In this document: positions 7,867 to 16,738 of the stretch, piece after piece
Layout: each line of letters opens with the position of its first letter
How positions within the stretch are numbered: position 1 is the stretch's first letter
Source: Providencia alcalifaciens
GTDB taxonomy: Bacteria; Pseudomonadota; Gammaproteobacteria; Enterobacterales; Enterobacteriaceae
NCBI RefSeq assembly: GCF_020271745.1
Contig: NZ_CP084296.1
Location: 2,418,001 to 2,482,000, forward strand
Length of the DNA: 64,000 nt
Direction: 5' to 3'
Translations under genes and position numbers: made by a program
The notes under the pieces: model-generated
What the model was told of the DNA's origin: nothing
What the model saw: the letters and a program-made list of their open reading frames with translations, nothing else
The model's database searches: none

Positions 7867-8085
7867 TTAGGGTACTAAGGAAGGTGCCGATTGATGGTTT
7901 TTTGTACAGTAACCATGAAAAGCATAACGAGATCTGCTATCATTAATAATGCCATAGGCGCCAGTCAGTGCGGGAATATTAAAAGACTTTGATGCTGATG
8001 TGAACAGTGCATAGGACTCACGGGAAATACTTGACCAAGGAATATGCGGGTCATTACCCCAACAAGTAGACGAACAGCCTGACAT
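7867..8085 (-). pseudogene. Fragment of a MalY/PatB-like PLP aminotransferase
   Basis: About 60 residues of good similarity: DPHIPWSSISRESYALFTSASKSFNIPALTGAYGII. This is the segment around the Schiff-base lysine (SASKSFN) of class I/II aminotransferases of the MalY cystathionine beta-lyase type. Both ends are lost, no ribosome site is present, and the family is about 390 residues. It is an insertion remnant within the duplicated satellite module. Confidence 0.55.
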
Positions 8086-8099
8086 GAAAATAAATTACA

Positions 8100-8280
8100 G
8101 GCCGCGATTATCGATACGCTATACGCCGTCCGGTACACTTTGATGATTATGCTGGTCGTAAGGCAGGTGAACTATTTAGCCAAAGCCGAGCAGAAACCTT
8201 TTGACCCGATTTACCATATCTCCCGTCTACCTGATGTGAATGATAAGCCGATAGGTCGTCCTCGTTCCCGTCATCGTTAA
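8100..8280 (+). pseudogene. Frameshifted C-terminal remnant of a second Gp2-like gene
   Basis: One frame gives YRYAIRRPVHFDDYAGRK, and another continues VNYLAKAEQKPFDPIYHISRLP with the tail PIGRPRSRHR and stop at 8280. Together they match the last 70 residues of the intact Gp2-like protein (YRADISKPIHFDDKRGKR...VNYLAKYEQKGVKPIYHLS...RIGRPRK) with a frameshift near 8160. The 5' portion, including the HUH motif, is missing. Confidence 0.75.
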
Positions 8281-8391
8281 GTCAGCCATAGGGAATGCTG
8301 TAGCAGCAAGGGGCTGTATGACGATCTCTATGGCCCTTATAGCCGTTTATTGTGGCGACACCGTGCAAGTTTAACCCTTGCCTTAATAAAA

Positions 8392-8412
8392 CGCTCAGAA
8401 TGGCGCTGAGCG
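8392..8412. repeat. Convergent-gene hairpin, copy 2
   Basis: CGCTCAG/CTGAGCG with a 7-base loop (AATGGCG), matching the hairpin at 6884-6904. It marks the end of the Gp2 remnant, as copy 1 does for the intact gene, and supports a module duplication. Confidence 0.55.
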
Positions 8413-8427
8413 CGTTATTCACACCCA

Positions 8428-8652
8428 TTACTCCTCTTCAGCCGTCACTTTGCAGTTGCTGTAGACCGTAGCGTGGTCGGTGCCGACAACATAGGCAATG
8501 ACAATTGGGCTGTTGTTACTGGGATCGACTTCCTGACGCAGATTAACCCGTCCATCCTCCGACGTATGGTAATACCCGATACCGTCATATTCCGCTTCGC
8601 CATAACGGGTTTCAGACCCATTATTACTGTCCTGCTCAAACACACAACACAC
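8428..8652 (-). CDS. Small unknown protein (uncertain)
   Basis: A 74-residue frame with a GTG start. The peptide is acidic (ending TAEEE) and rich in Tyr and Asp, with normal-looking composition (GEAEYDGIGYYHTSEDGRVNL) and no known domain. It occupies the slot held by the NYN-like gene in the first module, convergent to the Gp2 remnant and behind the same hairpin. The start overlaps the leader of the zinc-ribbon gene and there is no clear ribosome site, so it may be a remnant. Confidence 0.3.
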   Translation of the reverse strand: MCCVFEQDSNNGSETRYGEAEYDGIGYYHTSEDGRVNLRQEVDPSNNSPIVIAYVVGTDHATVYSNCKVTAEEE

Positions 8653-8664
8653 CGGAGAGAAACA

Positions 8665-9198
8665 ATGAACATTTACAATCTGAATGAACTGGAGCTCGGT
8701 ATCGCTGAATTACCTGATGGCCGCCTGACAAATGCCTTTAAAGAGCAGGAGCGCTGGCAACCGGCACTACCCATTCCCTTTTACTGTCCACACTGTCACT
8801 TACCGGTGTATCTGGACCGCCGTAAACGGCATTTTTTCTTTGCACACCCCGTTGATAAGAAATACCTCGATTGTCCTGAGGTAAACGCGGCTATCAGTTA
8901 TCTGACGCGACAATCTCAACAAGCTGAACAGTTCTCCGAGCTTCATCCCATAAAGCCCATCACGGAATGGTATTGCGTCTGGTGTCGACGGTTTTACACC
9001 AGCCAGCAGCGACCAGTCAGAAAGTGCTGTCCGAAGTGCAGAGAGGGGATTTACAGCATACCTGCTTCTCAGGTCACCGAAAACCACAGCTATTTTCATT
9101 ACGCGCTGAATAATCAGGGTATTGAATCGTTGGTACGCACTCCATTGCTGCGGTTGACGAACCTCACTGAACCGAATGTTATCGATGAGGCGCAATAA
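8665..9198 (+). CDS. Putative zinc-ribbon protein, copy 1
   Basis: 177 residues. Cysteine pairs YCPHCHLPVY (about residue 41), WYCVWCRRFY (about 115) and CCPKCREGIY (about 131) point to two zinc-ribbon units. The Phe- and His-containing RRKRHFFFAHP follows the first pair. Function is unknown; such proteins are seen on enterobacterial islands next to AlpA regulators. ATG at 8665 has GGAGAG 8 bases upstream; longer in-frame starts are not used. A diverged paralogue is at 9787. Confidence 0.75.
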   Translation: MNIYNLNELELGIAELPDGRLTNAFKEQERWQPALPIPFYCPHCHLPVYLDRRKRHFFFAHPVDKKYLDCPEVNAAISYLTRQSQQAEQFSELHPIKPITEWYCVWCRRFYTSQQRPVRKCCPKCREGIYSIPASQVTENHSYFHYALNNQGIESLVRTPLLRLTNLTEPNVIDEAQ

Positions 9199-9294
9199 AA
9201 AAATACAGCAGTCCGTTATTGTCTGAAGGACGACTGACACCACGCATTCCCCACCTCAGTCGCCTTCTCCTTTTCATACTCAGGAGACAAGACA

Positions 9295-9534
9295 ATGACG
9301 ATTCAAACAACCCCAACCACCAGCCTGCTGAATGACCAGTTTGTTGATATGAAATTTATCACTCAGTTTACCGGGCTTACGGATAAATGGTTCTACAAGC
9401 TCATACAGGACGGTGAGTTTCCCAAACCGATTAAACTGGGACGCAGCTCAAGATGGCTGAAAAGTGAAGTAGAACAGTGGTTACAAGCGCGCATTGATGA
9501 ATCGAGAGGGGGCAACTCCGCCCTTGGATCCTAA
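9295..9534 (+). CDS. AlpA-family transcriptional regulator, copy 2
   Basis: 79 residues, nearly identical in its core to the copy at 7573 (FVDMKFIT, GLTDKWFYKLIQDGEFPKPIKLGRSSRWLKSEVE), with a different C-terminus (RIDESRGGNSALGS). GGAG lies 9 bases upstream. It follows a zinc-ribbon gene by about 100 bases of leader that is also shared with copy 1. Two paralogous AlpA proteins may compete for the same operator. Confidence 0.9.
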   Translation: MTIQTTPTTSLLNDQFVDMKFITQFTGLTDKWFYKLIQDGEFPKPIKLGRSSRWLKSEVEQWLQARIDESRGGNSALGS

Positions 9535-9786
9535 GGCACTAGCGCGAGTCGCCGTGCATTTTCCATAGCATACCCACCCAATTACCCACCAACTCAATTT
9601 TAACCACACCTGGTGCGATTGAATGCGCTCTAGGCAAAGCGACGCCCTAAACATACGAACCTGGCTCGATACGCATGCAGGCACAGCTCAGTGGTCTTCT
9701 AAGTTTCAAGGTGGGTTGCCGAGTGTGGATCATGAATGTTGGGTACTCAGAACGTTTAGTTTAAATTTTACAGAAGGAGCACACCC

Positions 9787-10212
9787 ATGCTTAAATTACA
9801 TGAAGTCAAAATGTCGCTAGCCTTAACGCAGAACAATCGATTCGCTGGAGCCACCCAAGAACCGAGTTATTCACGAGAAAACTATTACTGTGCTCACTGC
9901 GGTGAGCCCGTCACACTGCACAAGACGCCAACGGAGTCATGGTTTACCCATTCTGATCCTCAGAGCGCAGAGCACTGTCCGCGGGTCATCAGTAAGATCA
10001 AGAACTTAGAAGACAAGGCACGACTGAGCACACAGGTTCGATCAGTTTCACCAATATTAAAGGTCACGAATTGGTTTTGCGTGCAGTGTCGTGAGTATTT
10101 TACAAACAATCAAAAATGTTGCCCGAAGTGCCATGAGGGGATTTGGTGTATTCCTGCCCAGAATGTAACAGAGGAACATCAGCCTAAAACAGAAAAATCG
10201 TTTCCATTATGA
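9787..10212 (+). CDS. Putative zinc-ribbon protein, copy 2
   Basis: 141 residues with the same cysteine layout as the 8665 protein: YYCAHCGEPV, WFCVQCREYF and CCPKCHEGIW, ending near QNVTEE (compare SQVTEN). It is shorter and diverged elsewhere. AAGGAG lies about 9 bases before the ATG. It probably arose by duplication with the AlpA gene. Function unknown. Confidence 0.75.
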   Translation: MLKLHEVKMSLALTQNNRFAGATQEPSYSRENYYCAHCGEPVTLHKTPTESWFTHSDPQSAEHCPRVISKIKNLEDKARLSTQVRSVSPILKVTNWFCVQCREYFTNNQKCCPKCHEGIWCIPAQNVTEEHQPKTEKSFPL

Positions 10213-10343
10213 CCTTTTAATGCTCATGGTGTTAGGTTAATCAATCACGCTTTCGCTAAATGTGACCACGGTACTGCCACCAAAATTAAGTGAACTATAT
10301 CTAGCGTATTGTAAAACCTGACCTTAAAGGGGGGGGGGGCCCT
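10213..10343. other. Junction DNA ending in an 11-G tract
   Basis: No gene is seen. A run of 11 G's (10329-10339) directly precedes the transposase fragment at 10344. Such a tract is prone to slippage and to assembly error. Confidence 0.4.
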
Positions 10344-10535
10344 CAGAAACACAGTGGCATAAAGTATGTGACACCTCAACAGAGATACTGCGGCAAGGAT
10401 AATGAAATTCTCCGACAGCGTATGCAAGCCTATCGTCGCACTCAATTGAACCATCCAGGCAGATGGAGTCGGCAGACAAGAGACTGGAGTTATATCGATG
10501 AAGTATACTTGAACCCTGAAAAGTGCGCAGCGTAA
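10344..10535 (+). pseudogene. C-terminal fragment of an IS3-family transposase
   Basis: The frame reads QKHSGIKYVTPQQRYCGKD and ends RDWSYIDEVYLNPEKCAA, then TAA at 10533. This is the end of an IS3-family OrfB transposase (HSGIK.VTPQQRH.G...HP.RWSR.TRDW...EV.LNPE). The DDE catalytic core is missing, and no terminal repeat is evident. Confidence 0.75.
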
Positions 10536-10676
10536 CCATTAACGTTGCCAAATTGTAAAAAAGACGACAACTTGCTTGAAAAACAGCGTTATTGGGTGAT
10601 CTCCATTCATGAAAATACGCAGAATACCAGTTCTACCATGCTAGGTACCAGTTCGTACTATGCTGAAGAAGCTCGT

Positions 10677-10940
10677 TCATAGTTTCTCACAGATAGCAAT
10701 ATTAAGACGAACAAACTCATCCCACGAAAGAACATCAGCTAGTTTCGCTCGGTAATACTCTTCAACCCGGCAAACCAGCGGACGGGTTGTATAGATTGCG
10801 CACAGATGGGGCCCTTCAACGAAATGGTGGCAAACTCCATCCCCGCGATCAAGGAATGCAGTTTCAGTGCTAGCGCTCACCCTGCGGCAACACTTGCCGC
10901 AGGCATTGCACGGAAAAGGCGTGAGTAGTGGCTCACTCAT
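10677..10940 (-). CDS. YkgJ-family cysteine-cluster protein
   Basis: 87 residues with the family signature FPCNACGKCCRR near the N-terminus, then CHHF, HLCAIYTTRPLVCR. These conserved cysteines are thought to bind zinc or an Fe-S cluster. Function is unknown. No gene neighbour explains it, as it sits among remnants. It looks complete and in frame. Confidence 0.8.
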   Translation of the reverse strand: MSEPLLTPFPCNACGKCCRRVSASTETAFLDRGDGVCHHFVEGPHLCAIYTTRPLVCRVEEYYRAKLADVLSWDEFVRLNIAICEKL

Positions 10941-11012
10941 GCAACATCACTCAATTGTAATAATAAACGCTGCGCTTCAAGTTGTGCGTCTCCTATGGAC
11001 TGGTCTTGACTG

Positions 11013-11207
11013 CTAGCGATACGGGAAACTTATCCACGTTCTCAGAAGGTCTGTCTCATTCTGGATGGGAGCCTTACCACACTCACTCGCAAAGCGACGA
11101 ATGGAGTTTTTACCCATTAAGGTATTGAGTCTGTCCTTAAAACCTGTGATACCTAAAGATGAATCGGGATTCTTCCACTGGGACATTGGGCGAGATGGTT
11201 GAGTCAT
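11013..11207 (-). pseudogene. Truncated phage-type helix-turn-helix repressor
   Basis: From ATG at 11207 (AAGGAG upstream) the peptide reads MTQPSRPMSQWKNPDSSLG, then FKDRLNTLMGKNSIRRFASECGK. This resembles the DNA-binding start of CI-like phage repressors (FKDRL..LMG..S.R.FA..C). After CGK the similarity is lost and the frame ends within 20 residues, so most of the protein is deleted. Confidence 0.55.
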
Positions 11208-11655
11208 TATTGAACTCCTTGCCGAGAAGTAAAGTTTGCACTGCATTGATATAATAGTTTGTTATGTGTTTGTATTCTAGTCACAATAATTTTTAAATTT
11301 GATATTAATAGCGTTTATTGGCTTGGTTTAGCTTCGCTTTGTGTGCATATTGCGTATTATTATTTGAATTTAGTGCGCGCTAGGTATGTTAAGAGTTTGG
11401 GCTCTTATGCTAATACTGGTATTGGGGGATTCAAAATAGATTTAAGGTGTTTAGGTGGATTTTTGCGCTTCTAAGGCTGCCAGTCATAGTGAATTTTCAA
11501 CAGGATTTTATGATAAGATAATGTCATGATATTTTGTGTCCACAGGACCTCTCACGCCCTACTACTAATACCATGGTGATGGTGAGCGTTCTTTTGGATG
11601 TATACGAAGTTGTCCATTTGCCTAGTGTCATTCACTGATTCAAAATAACCATCAT

Positions 11656-12108
11656 TTGATAGTGTCGTATATTCGTTTTTCGAGTCATGAAGCCTGCCAA
11701 GTGGCGGTTGTTCCAGCTTGTCCCTATCGAATGGTGTATGGCAAAGCCTACCCTGATAAGCTCACCGAAGAAGAGGATTTAAGCCTGAGTTTTCATATTG
11801 ATGAACGCCTGTTACTCTTCTACACTATGCTGGAAGGTACACTGCTCAGTGAATGTGTGCATCTTAACCAGCACTCCTTTGCTAACAAGTTAATCAGTTT
11901 ATTTCAGCAATTTAATGATCCGGAAATAACGCCGAAATTGGTCTGGTTATGTTGGTCTAATTTGCTGTTGGGGTCACCGTTAGACGATTGGAACCATACA
12001 CTTAAGTTGAAATCCAAAGAGCAACTCGTGGAATGGGAGATTGATAGGCAAGCCGAAAATTGGGGATTAACAACTATCATGAATGAATATGTATTGTTCA
12101 GCCGATAA
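11656..12108 (+). CDS. Unrecognised protein, probably 5'-truncated
   Basis: The open frame of about 150 residues has only a TTG start and no ribosome site, so the true N-terminus is probably lost. The peptide is acidic with Trp- and Leu-rich patches (LVWLCWSNLLLGSPLDDW). I recognise no domain. Just downstream a new reading frame begins with a good site (GGAG before ATG at 12135) but ends after 13 codons, another truncated gene start. Confidence 0.35.
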   Translation: MIVSYIRFSSHEACQVAVVPACPYRMVYGKAYPDKLTEEEDLSLSFHIDERLLLFYTMLEGTLLSECVHLNQHSFANKLISLFQQFNDPEITPKLVWLCWSNLLLGSPLDDWNHTLKLKSKEQLVEWEIDRQAENWGLTTIMNEYVLFSR

Positions 12109-12444
12109 GCATGGTAAAGCAATTTGGAGAGCAACATGGACAATATCATTAATGTACTGCTATCTAAGGTATGCTGATGTTCTTTCTCATGATAAATCTC
12201 ATATCTGATAACGCTATGCGCTCACTTCAGACTGTATTTGACCCTATATTTCCAGACACTTATGTAATTACCTTGCGGATGGCAATCAATCAGGCAAACT
12301 GATGTCACTGCTATATGTACAACCGTCCTCTGAGGCTTAAGTCATGCTGTTGTCGAGGGTGATGAATCCACTGAGATGCCCCTGAGTTGCGTAATACCCA
12401 CCTTTTATCTATTATTGACAGGGGGCATAACTCTATATGTGAGT

Positions 12445-12538
12445 ATTCATATTTATTTAAAATAAATAGATAAAAAATATTGTTGGATTGTCTCACTCTA
12501 CCTATAATTAAAACCATTTATTTAAGATAAGTTACTTA
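12445..12538 (+). repeat. Promoter-bearing repeat, copy A
   Basis: About 90 bases match 20701-20790 with scattered substitutions and one 4-base indel. Inside is a sigma70-like promoter: TTGTTG (12480-12485), 17-base spacer, TATAAT (12503-12508). It points toward the degenerate JUMPstart and the polysaccharide genes. Confidence 0.75.
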
Positions 12539-12637
12539 TATTGTTTATTGTTTGATGTGAAAGCGAGTTTTTCGTTGTCTTTAATGGTCTCAGAGGACGG
12601 ATTTGCTTTCGAATAATTTACCGTTTTACCTTACGAG

Positions 12638-12666
12638 CCTTGGTTTACGGCTAAGGGCGGTAGCAT
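12638..12666 (+). promoter_or_regulatory. Degenerate second JUMPstart/ops-like element
   Basis: CCTTGG, then GGCTAAGGGCGGTAGCAT, resembles the end of the JUMPstart sequence, differing from the ops core GGCGGTAGCGT at one base. It lies about 130 bases after the promoter of repeat A and about 610 bases before the better element. Probably a relic of another polysaccharide locus. Confidence 0.5.
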
Positions 12667-13247
12667 ATCAAAATATCAATAATGCTTTACTTTCTAAATT
12701 TGAATACAGCACCTTACTTCTGTGTTGTTTAGGAAAAAAGGGGCAGAATGCCAATTGCTTTTGCTTAAATGAAAGGATCATTGAATGAAAATTTACCTCC
12801 CATTATGAATGAAGGCGCATTGTTCTCTCCGCAATAATTTCAACAACAAGCTCAGTGGGAGGCATTTACAAATCAAGGTGTTTCCGGTTTATCTTCTCCT
12901 TTTACCTGGGGGAGTGGAAAAAGTTGAACTTGATGAATCACTTTTATCGTCAGGTCGCTTGCAAGTTCACCAATTACGGGCGTGGTTGTCAAATTAACTA
13001 TGCCATTTCAATAATCACTAATTTAAGTGATATCAACTTTTTGGAGATCTAAGAGGCCAACATATATCAGCTGTTAACTGAAAATAATGAGAGATCAAAA
13101 GGGTGAGGAACTAAAGTGGGGGGGAGGGGATCACAGTAAGATTTATCTGTAAGTATATCTTATTTATAGATAGTTTAGTTAACAACTATCTCACTCGAGC
13201 TTATTTGTGTATAATAGCCAAAATTAGTTGAGTAAATTAAGAATTAT

Positions 13248-13285
13248 CAGTGAACAGGTAGCTGTAAGCCCGGGGCGGTAGCGTG
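13248..13285 (+). promoter_or_regulatory. JUMPstart element with ops core
   Basis: The segment begins CAGTGAACAGGTAGCTGTAA and ends with the ops core GGCGGTAGCGTG (13274-13285). It matches the 39-base JUMPstart of enterobacterial polysaccharide operons, including the spacing of GTAGCTGTAAGCC to the core. Ops pauses RNA polymerase in the leader and recruits RfaH, allowing transcription of long operons. A TATAAT box is at 13210-13215, and rmlB starts 70 bases downstream. Confidence 0.9.
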
Positions 13286-13354
13286 CCAAAATCATGAGAT
13301 AACTTCTTTTAGCACTCTGTTTTTCACAATCAAAATACGACTTATTATTCCAAG

Positions 13355-14413
13355 ATGAAAATATTAGTTACTGGTGGTGCAGGCTTTATTGGTTCTGCGG
13401 TTGTTCGTCATATTATTAATAATACCAATGACGCTATTATTAATGTCGATAAACTAACTTATGCAGGAAATTTAGAGTCGCTTAACTCTGTTTGTGAAAA
13501 TAATCGCTATACATTTATCCAAGCAGATATTTGTGATGCAAAATTAATTACGGATATATTTAAGCAACATCAACCCGATGCCATAATGCACTTAGCAGCC
13601 GAATCACATGTTGACCGTTCTATTGATGGCCCAAGTGAGTTTATCCAAACCAATATCATTGGTACTTACACATTATTAGAAGCCGCGCGCCAATATTGGA
13701 ATCAACTCCCAACAGATAAAAAAGCCGCCTTCCGCTTTCACCATATATCCACTGATGAAGTCTATGGCGACCTTGAATCAACAACGGATCTTTTCACTGA
13801 AACAACACCATATGCGCCAAGTAGCCCTTACTCTGCGTCAAAAGCGTCTAGTGATCATTTAGTCAGAGCGTGGCAACGTACCTATGGTTTACCAACCATC
13901 GTAACAAACTGCTCAAATAACTATGGTCCATTCCACTACCCTGAGAAACTGATCCCTCTAATCATCTTAAATGCATTAGAAGGAAAAGCTCTGCCTGTTT
14001 ACGGTAACGGACAACAGATCAGAGATTGGTTATATGTAGAAGACCACGCACGAGCGCTCTATAAAATAGTTACTGAAGGTAAGATTGGTGAAACTTACAA
14101 TATTGGTGGTCACAATGAAAAAGCCAACATTGATGTAGTGAAAACAATTTGCAGCATTCTTGAGGAGCTCGTACCAAATAAACCGAATAATATTGAGAAT
14201 TATAGCGAGCTAATTACTTATGTGACTGATAGGCCAGGCCACGACTTACGTTATGCCATTGATGCTACAAAAATTAAAAATGAACTGAACTGGGTACCGG
14301 ACGAAACATTTGAAACGGGTCTACGTAAAACGGTTGAATGGTATTTAAAGAACTCAGAATGGTGTGAATCAGTTCAAAATAATAAATATAATAGAGAAAG
14401 ACTAGGGGCTTAA
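13355..14413 (+). CDS. rmlB: dTDP-glucose 4,6-dehydratase
   Basis: 352 residues, the full RmlB length. It converts dTDP-glucose to dTDP-4-keto-6-deoxyglucose with bound NAD. Visible motifs are the N-terminal [11 protein letters not shown] nucleotide-binding loop, [24 protein letters not shown] and the catalytic YSASKASS (Tyr-xxx-Lys). It is the first gene after the JUMPstart element and is followed 2 bases later by rmlA. No rmlC or rmlD follows, so rhamnose is not made by this cluster. The keto sugar is more likely aminated by the VioA-like enzyme downstream. Confidence 0.97.
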   Translation: MKILVTGGAGFIGSAVVRHIINNTNDAIINVDKLTYAGNLESLNSVCENNRYTFIQADICDAKLITDIFKQHQPDAIMHLAAESHVDRSIDGPSEFIQTNIIGTYTLLEAARQYWNQLPTDKKAAFRFHHISTDEVYGDLESTTDLFTETTPYAPSSPYSASKASSDHLVRAWQRTYGLPTIVTNCSNNYGPFHYPEKLIPLIILNALEGKALPVYGNGQQIRDWLYVEDHARALYKIVTEGKIGETYNIGGHNEKANIDVVKTICSILEELVPNKPNNIENYSELITYVTDRPGHDLRYAIDATKIKNELNWVPDETFETGLRKTVEWYLKNSEWCESVQNNKYNRERLGA

Positions 14414-14415
14414 AA

Positions 14416-15279
14416 GTGAAAGGTATTATTTTAGCGGGTGGTTCTGGTACAAGGTTATATCCAATAACTATGGGAGTATCTAAACAGTTACTTCCTATTT
14501 ACGATAAACCTATGATTTATTATCCGCTGTCAGTACTTATGTTAGCAGGGATCCGTGAAATACTTATTATTACAACACCTGAAGATCAAAGCAGCTTCGA
14601 ACGTTTATTAGGTGACGGTTCTCAGTTTGGTATTTCATTACAATATGCAATACAACCAAAACCGGAAGGTTTGGCGCAAGCTTTTATTATCGGCGAAGAG
14701 TTTATTGGTTCGGATAGTGTGTGTTTGGTGTTAGGGGATAATATATTTTACGGGCAAGCATTTACACCAAAATTAAAAGAAGCTGCATCACGTCCCGAAG
14801 GCGCAACTGTTTTTGGCTATCAAGTCAAAGATCCTGAACGTTTTGGTGTTGTTGAATTTGATAAAAATAAAAAAGTACTCTCTATCGAGGAGAAACCTAA
14901 AAATCCTAAATCAACTTATGCAGTAACAGGATTATATTTTTATGATAATCACGTTGTTGAGCTCGCTAAACAAGTTAAACCTTCTAATCGAGGTGAGTTA
15001 GAAATTACAACCCTTAATGAAATGTATTTAAAGCGTAACTCATTGAATGTTGAAATGCTAGGTCGTGGTTTTGCTTGGTTAGATACTGGAACTTATGAAA
15101 GCCTACTTGCAGCGGCACAATTTGTAGAAACAATAGAAAAGAGGCAAGGCTACAAAGTTGCCTGCTTAGAAGAAATTGCATATAACAACAGTTGGATATC
15201 TAATCAAGATCTCATAGCAAGAGCTGAATTGATGGCTAAAAATAGCTATGGTGAATATTTATTATCACTCGTGAAATAA
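14416..15279 (+). CDS. rmlA: Glucose-1-phosphate thymidylyltransferase
   Basis: 287 residues, normal for RmlA. It makes dTDP-glucose from glucose-1-phosphate and dTTP. It shows the nucleotidyltransferase signature [21 protein letters not shown] (metal-binding Asp), [17 protein letters not shown] and [17 protein letters not shown] is used as the start, 2 bases after rmlB. Together rmlB and rmlA supply dTDP-4-keto-6-deoxyglucose. Confidence 0.97.
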   Translation: MKGIILAGGSGTRLYPITMGVSKQLLPIYDKPMIYYPLSVLMLAGIREILIITTPEDQSSFERLLGDGSQFGISLQYAIQPKPEGLAQAFIIGEEFIGSDSVCLVLGDNIFYGQAFTPKLKEAASRPEGATVFGYQVKDPERFGVVEFDKNKKVLSIEEKPKNPKSTYAVTGLYFYDNHVVELAKQVKPSNRGELEITTLNEMYLKRNSLNVEMLGRGFAWLDTGTYESLLAAAQFVETIEKRQGYKVACLEEIAYNNSWISNQDLIARAELMAKNSYGEYLLSLVK

Positions 15280-15283
15280 TCTT

Positions 15284-16738
15284 GTGAATAATAATTTAAA
15301 ACAAAAAGCAACTTCAGGACTTAAATGGAGCGCAATTGAGCGGCTTGCAACACAAGTCGTTCAATTAGCAGTAATGCTGGTTTTAGCCCGAATGTTAGGT
15401 CCCCAAGCATTTGGACTAATTGGAATGCTAGCAGTGTTCATTGCTGTCAGCCAAGTCTTTGTTGATAGTGGATTAAGTTCAGCTCTAATAAGAAAACTTG
15501 ATCGTACAGAAGAAGATTACTCGACAGCATTCTATTTTAATATTGTTATCGCTTTAATTTGTTATGCGATACTATACTTTAGCGCGCCTTATATTGCCGA
15601 CTTTTATAAACAACCAGAATTAACGTCATTAACGCGTGTATTATCATTGGTCGTAATAATTAATGCATTAGCTATTATACAACGTACTAAATTGTCCATA
15701 AATATGGACTTTAAAACCCAAGCAAAAGCATCATTAGCCGCAGTAATCATAAGTAGCTTAGTCGCATTTTCAATGGCATATTTTGGTTTTGGTGTATGGT
15801 CACTAGTAGGTCAAACATTAAGTTATGCTGCTTTTAATGCTCTTTTTTTGAATATATTACATCGTTGGCTGCCAATATTAAGTTTTAATACTGAATCATT
15901 CCGTCAATTATTTGATTTCGGCTCAAAACTGATGCTATCAGGGGTAATTGACAGTATTTATCAAAATATTTACCAAATAGTGATTGGTAAAAAATTTAAC
16001 GTATTAGATGTTGGGTATTTTACGCAAGCAAACCAGTTAGTAAGAACACCTGCAATGACAATGACCTCTATTATTCAGCGTGTTACTTATCCTATGTTGA
16101 GTAGTATCCAAAATGATGAACAGCGATTGAATAATGCCTATCTGCTAACATTACGCTTATCAGCAGCCGTTATTTTCCCGTTACTTTTTGGATTTGCTGT
16201 TGTTGCTGACCCACTTATTCCTGAATTATTAGGTCATGAATGGCAACCAGCTGCTTTATTTGCCAGCATATTAGCAATTGGTTTACTCCTTTACCCTATC
16301 CATGCCATCAATTTAAATTATTTACAAGTTAAAGGTAGGTCTGATTTATTTTTAAAATTAGAAATTCTAAAGAAAATTATTACCACTATTATTCTTGTGA
16401 TCACCATTCCTTATGGAATTAAAGTTATTTGTATTGGGATAGTTATTCAATCTTATCTCGCATTATTTATCAATACTTACTATAACGGAAAAATAGGCAA
16501 GCTATCAGGTTATATTCAGTTAAAAGCTTTATTCCCTATCTGGCTAATAGCACTAATAACATGTTCTGCTGCATTATTTATCACTAAACTAATCGCAATA
16601 CCACATTGGTTTTCAATAGCATTAATTATTTTGATTGCCTGTGTTTTTTATATATTCAGCATACGTTTATTGCAAAAAGACTTATACCAATACCTTATCT
16701 TAAATATTTTGCCAAAGAAATTAATAAAAAAATCATGA
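15284..16738 (+). CDS. wzx: Wzx-type oligosaccharide flippase
   Basis: 484 residues with about a dozen hydrophobic segments. It belongs to the MOP/PST flippase superfamily, with the N-terminal pattern LKWSAIERLATQVVQLAVMLVLARMLGPQAFGLIGM typical of WzxC-like members. It should move the undecaprenyl-linked repeat unit across the inner membrane before polymerisation by Wzy. GTG start, 4 bases after rmlA. Its stop overlaps the aminotransferase start (ATGA). Strongly AT-rich. Confidence 0.92.
   Translation: MNNNLKQKATSGLKWSAIERLATQVVQLAVMLVLARMLGPQAFGLIGMLAVFIAVSQVFVDSGLSSALIRKLDRTEEDYSTAFYFNIVIALICYAILYFSAPYIADFYKQPELTSLTRVLSLVVIINALAIIQRTKLSINMDFKTQAKASLAAVIISSLVAFSMAYFGFGVWSLVGQTLSYAAFNALFLNILHRWLPILSFNTESFRQLFDFGSKLMLSGVIDSIYQNIYQIVIGKKFNVLDVGYFTQANQLVRTPAMTMTSIIQRVTYPMLSSIQNDEQRLNNAYLLTLRLSAAVIFPLLFGFAVVADPLIPELLGHEWQPAALFASILAIGLLLYPIHAINLNYLQVKGRSDLFLKLEILKKIITTIILVITIPYGIKVICIGIVIQSYLALFINTYYNGKIGKLSGYIQLKALFPIWLIALITCSAALFITKLIAIPHWFSIALIILIACVFYIFSIRLLQKDLYQYLILNILPKKLIKKS

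Larger units (their letters stand above)
12109..13247. other. Long untranslated/decayed region before the polysaccharide cluster
   Basis: About 1.1 kb without a convincing gene. It contains one copy of a roughly 90-base promoter-bearing repeat (12445-12538), a degenerate JUMPstart (about 12638-12666) and a TATAAT box at 13210-13215. Several 60-residue frames here lack ribosome sites and known domains. Confidence 0.5.

Noticed and set aside
8473..8664. N-terminal extension of the zinc-ribbon gene
   Set aside because: The strong ribosome site is at 8651-8660, before ATG 8665. The extension has no similarity to the paralogue.
11259..11474. 71-codon frame with hydrophobic segments
   Set aside because: No ribosome site, no recognised domain, and located in degraded DNA. 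A membrane-protein remnant is possible but unsupported.
12311..13052. Several frames of 61-68 codons
   Set aside because: They overlap each other and the promoter/JUMPstart relics, lack ribosome sites and show no conserved motifs.
13355..15279. dTDP-L-rhamnose pathway
   Set aside because: rmlC and rmlD are absent, and a VioA-like aminotransferase follows, so the product is more likely an amino sugar.
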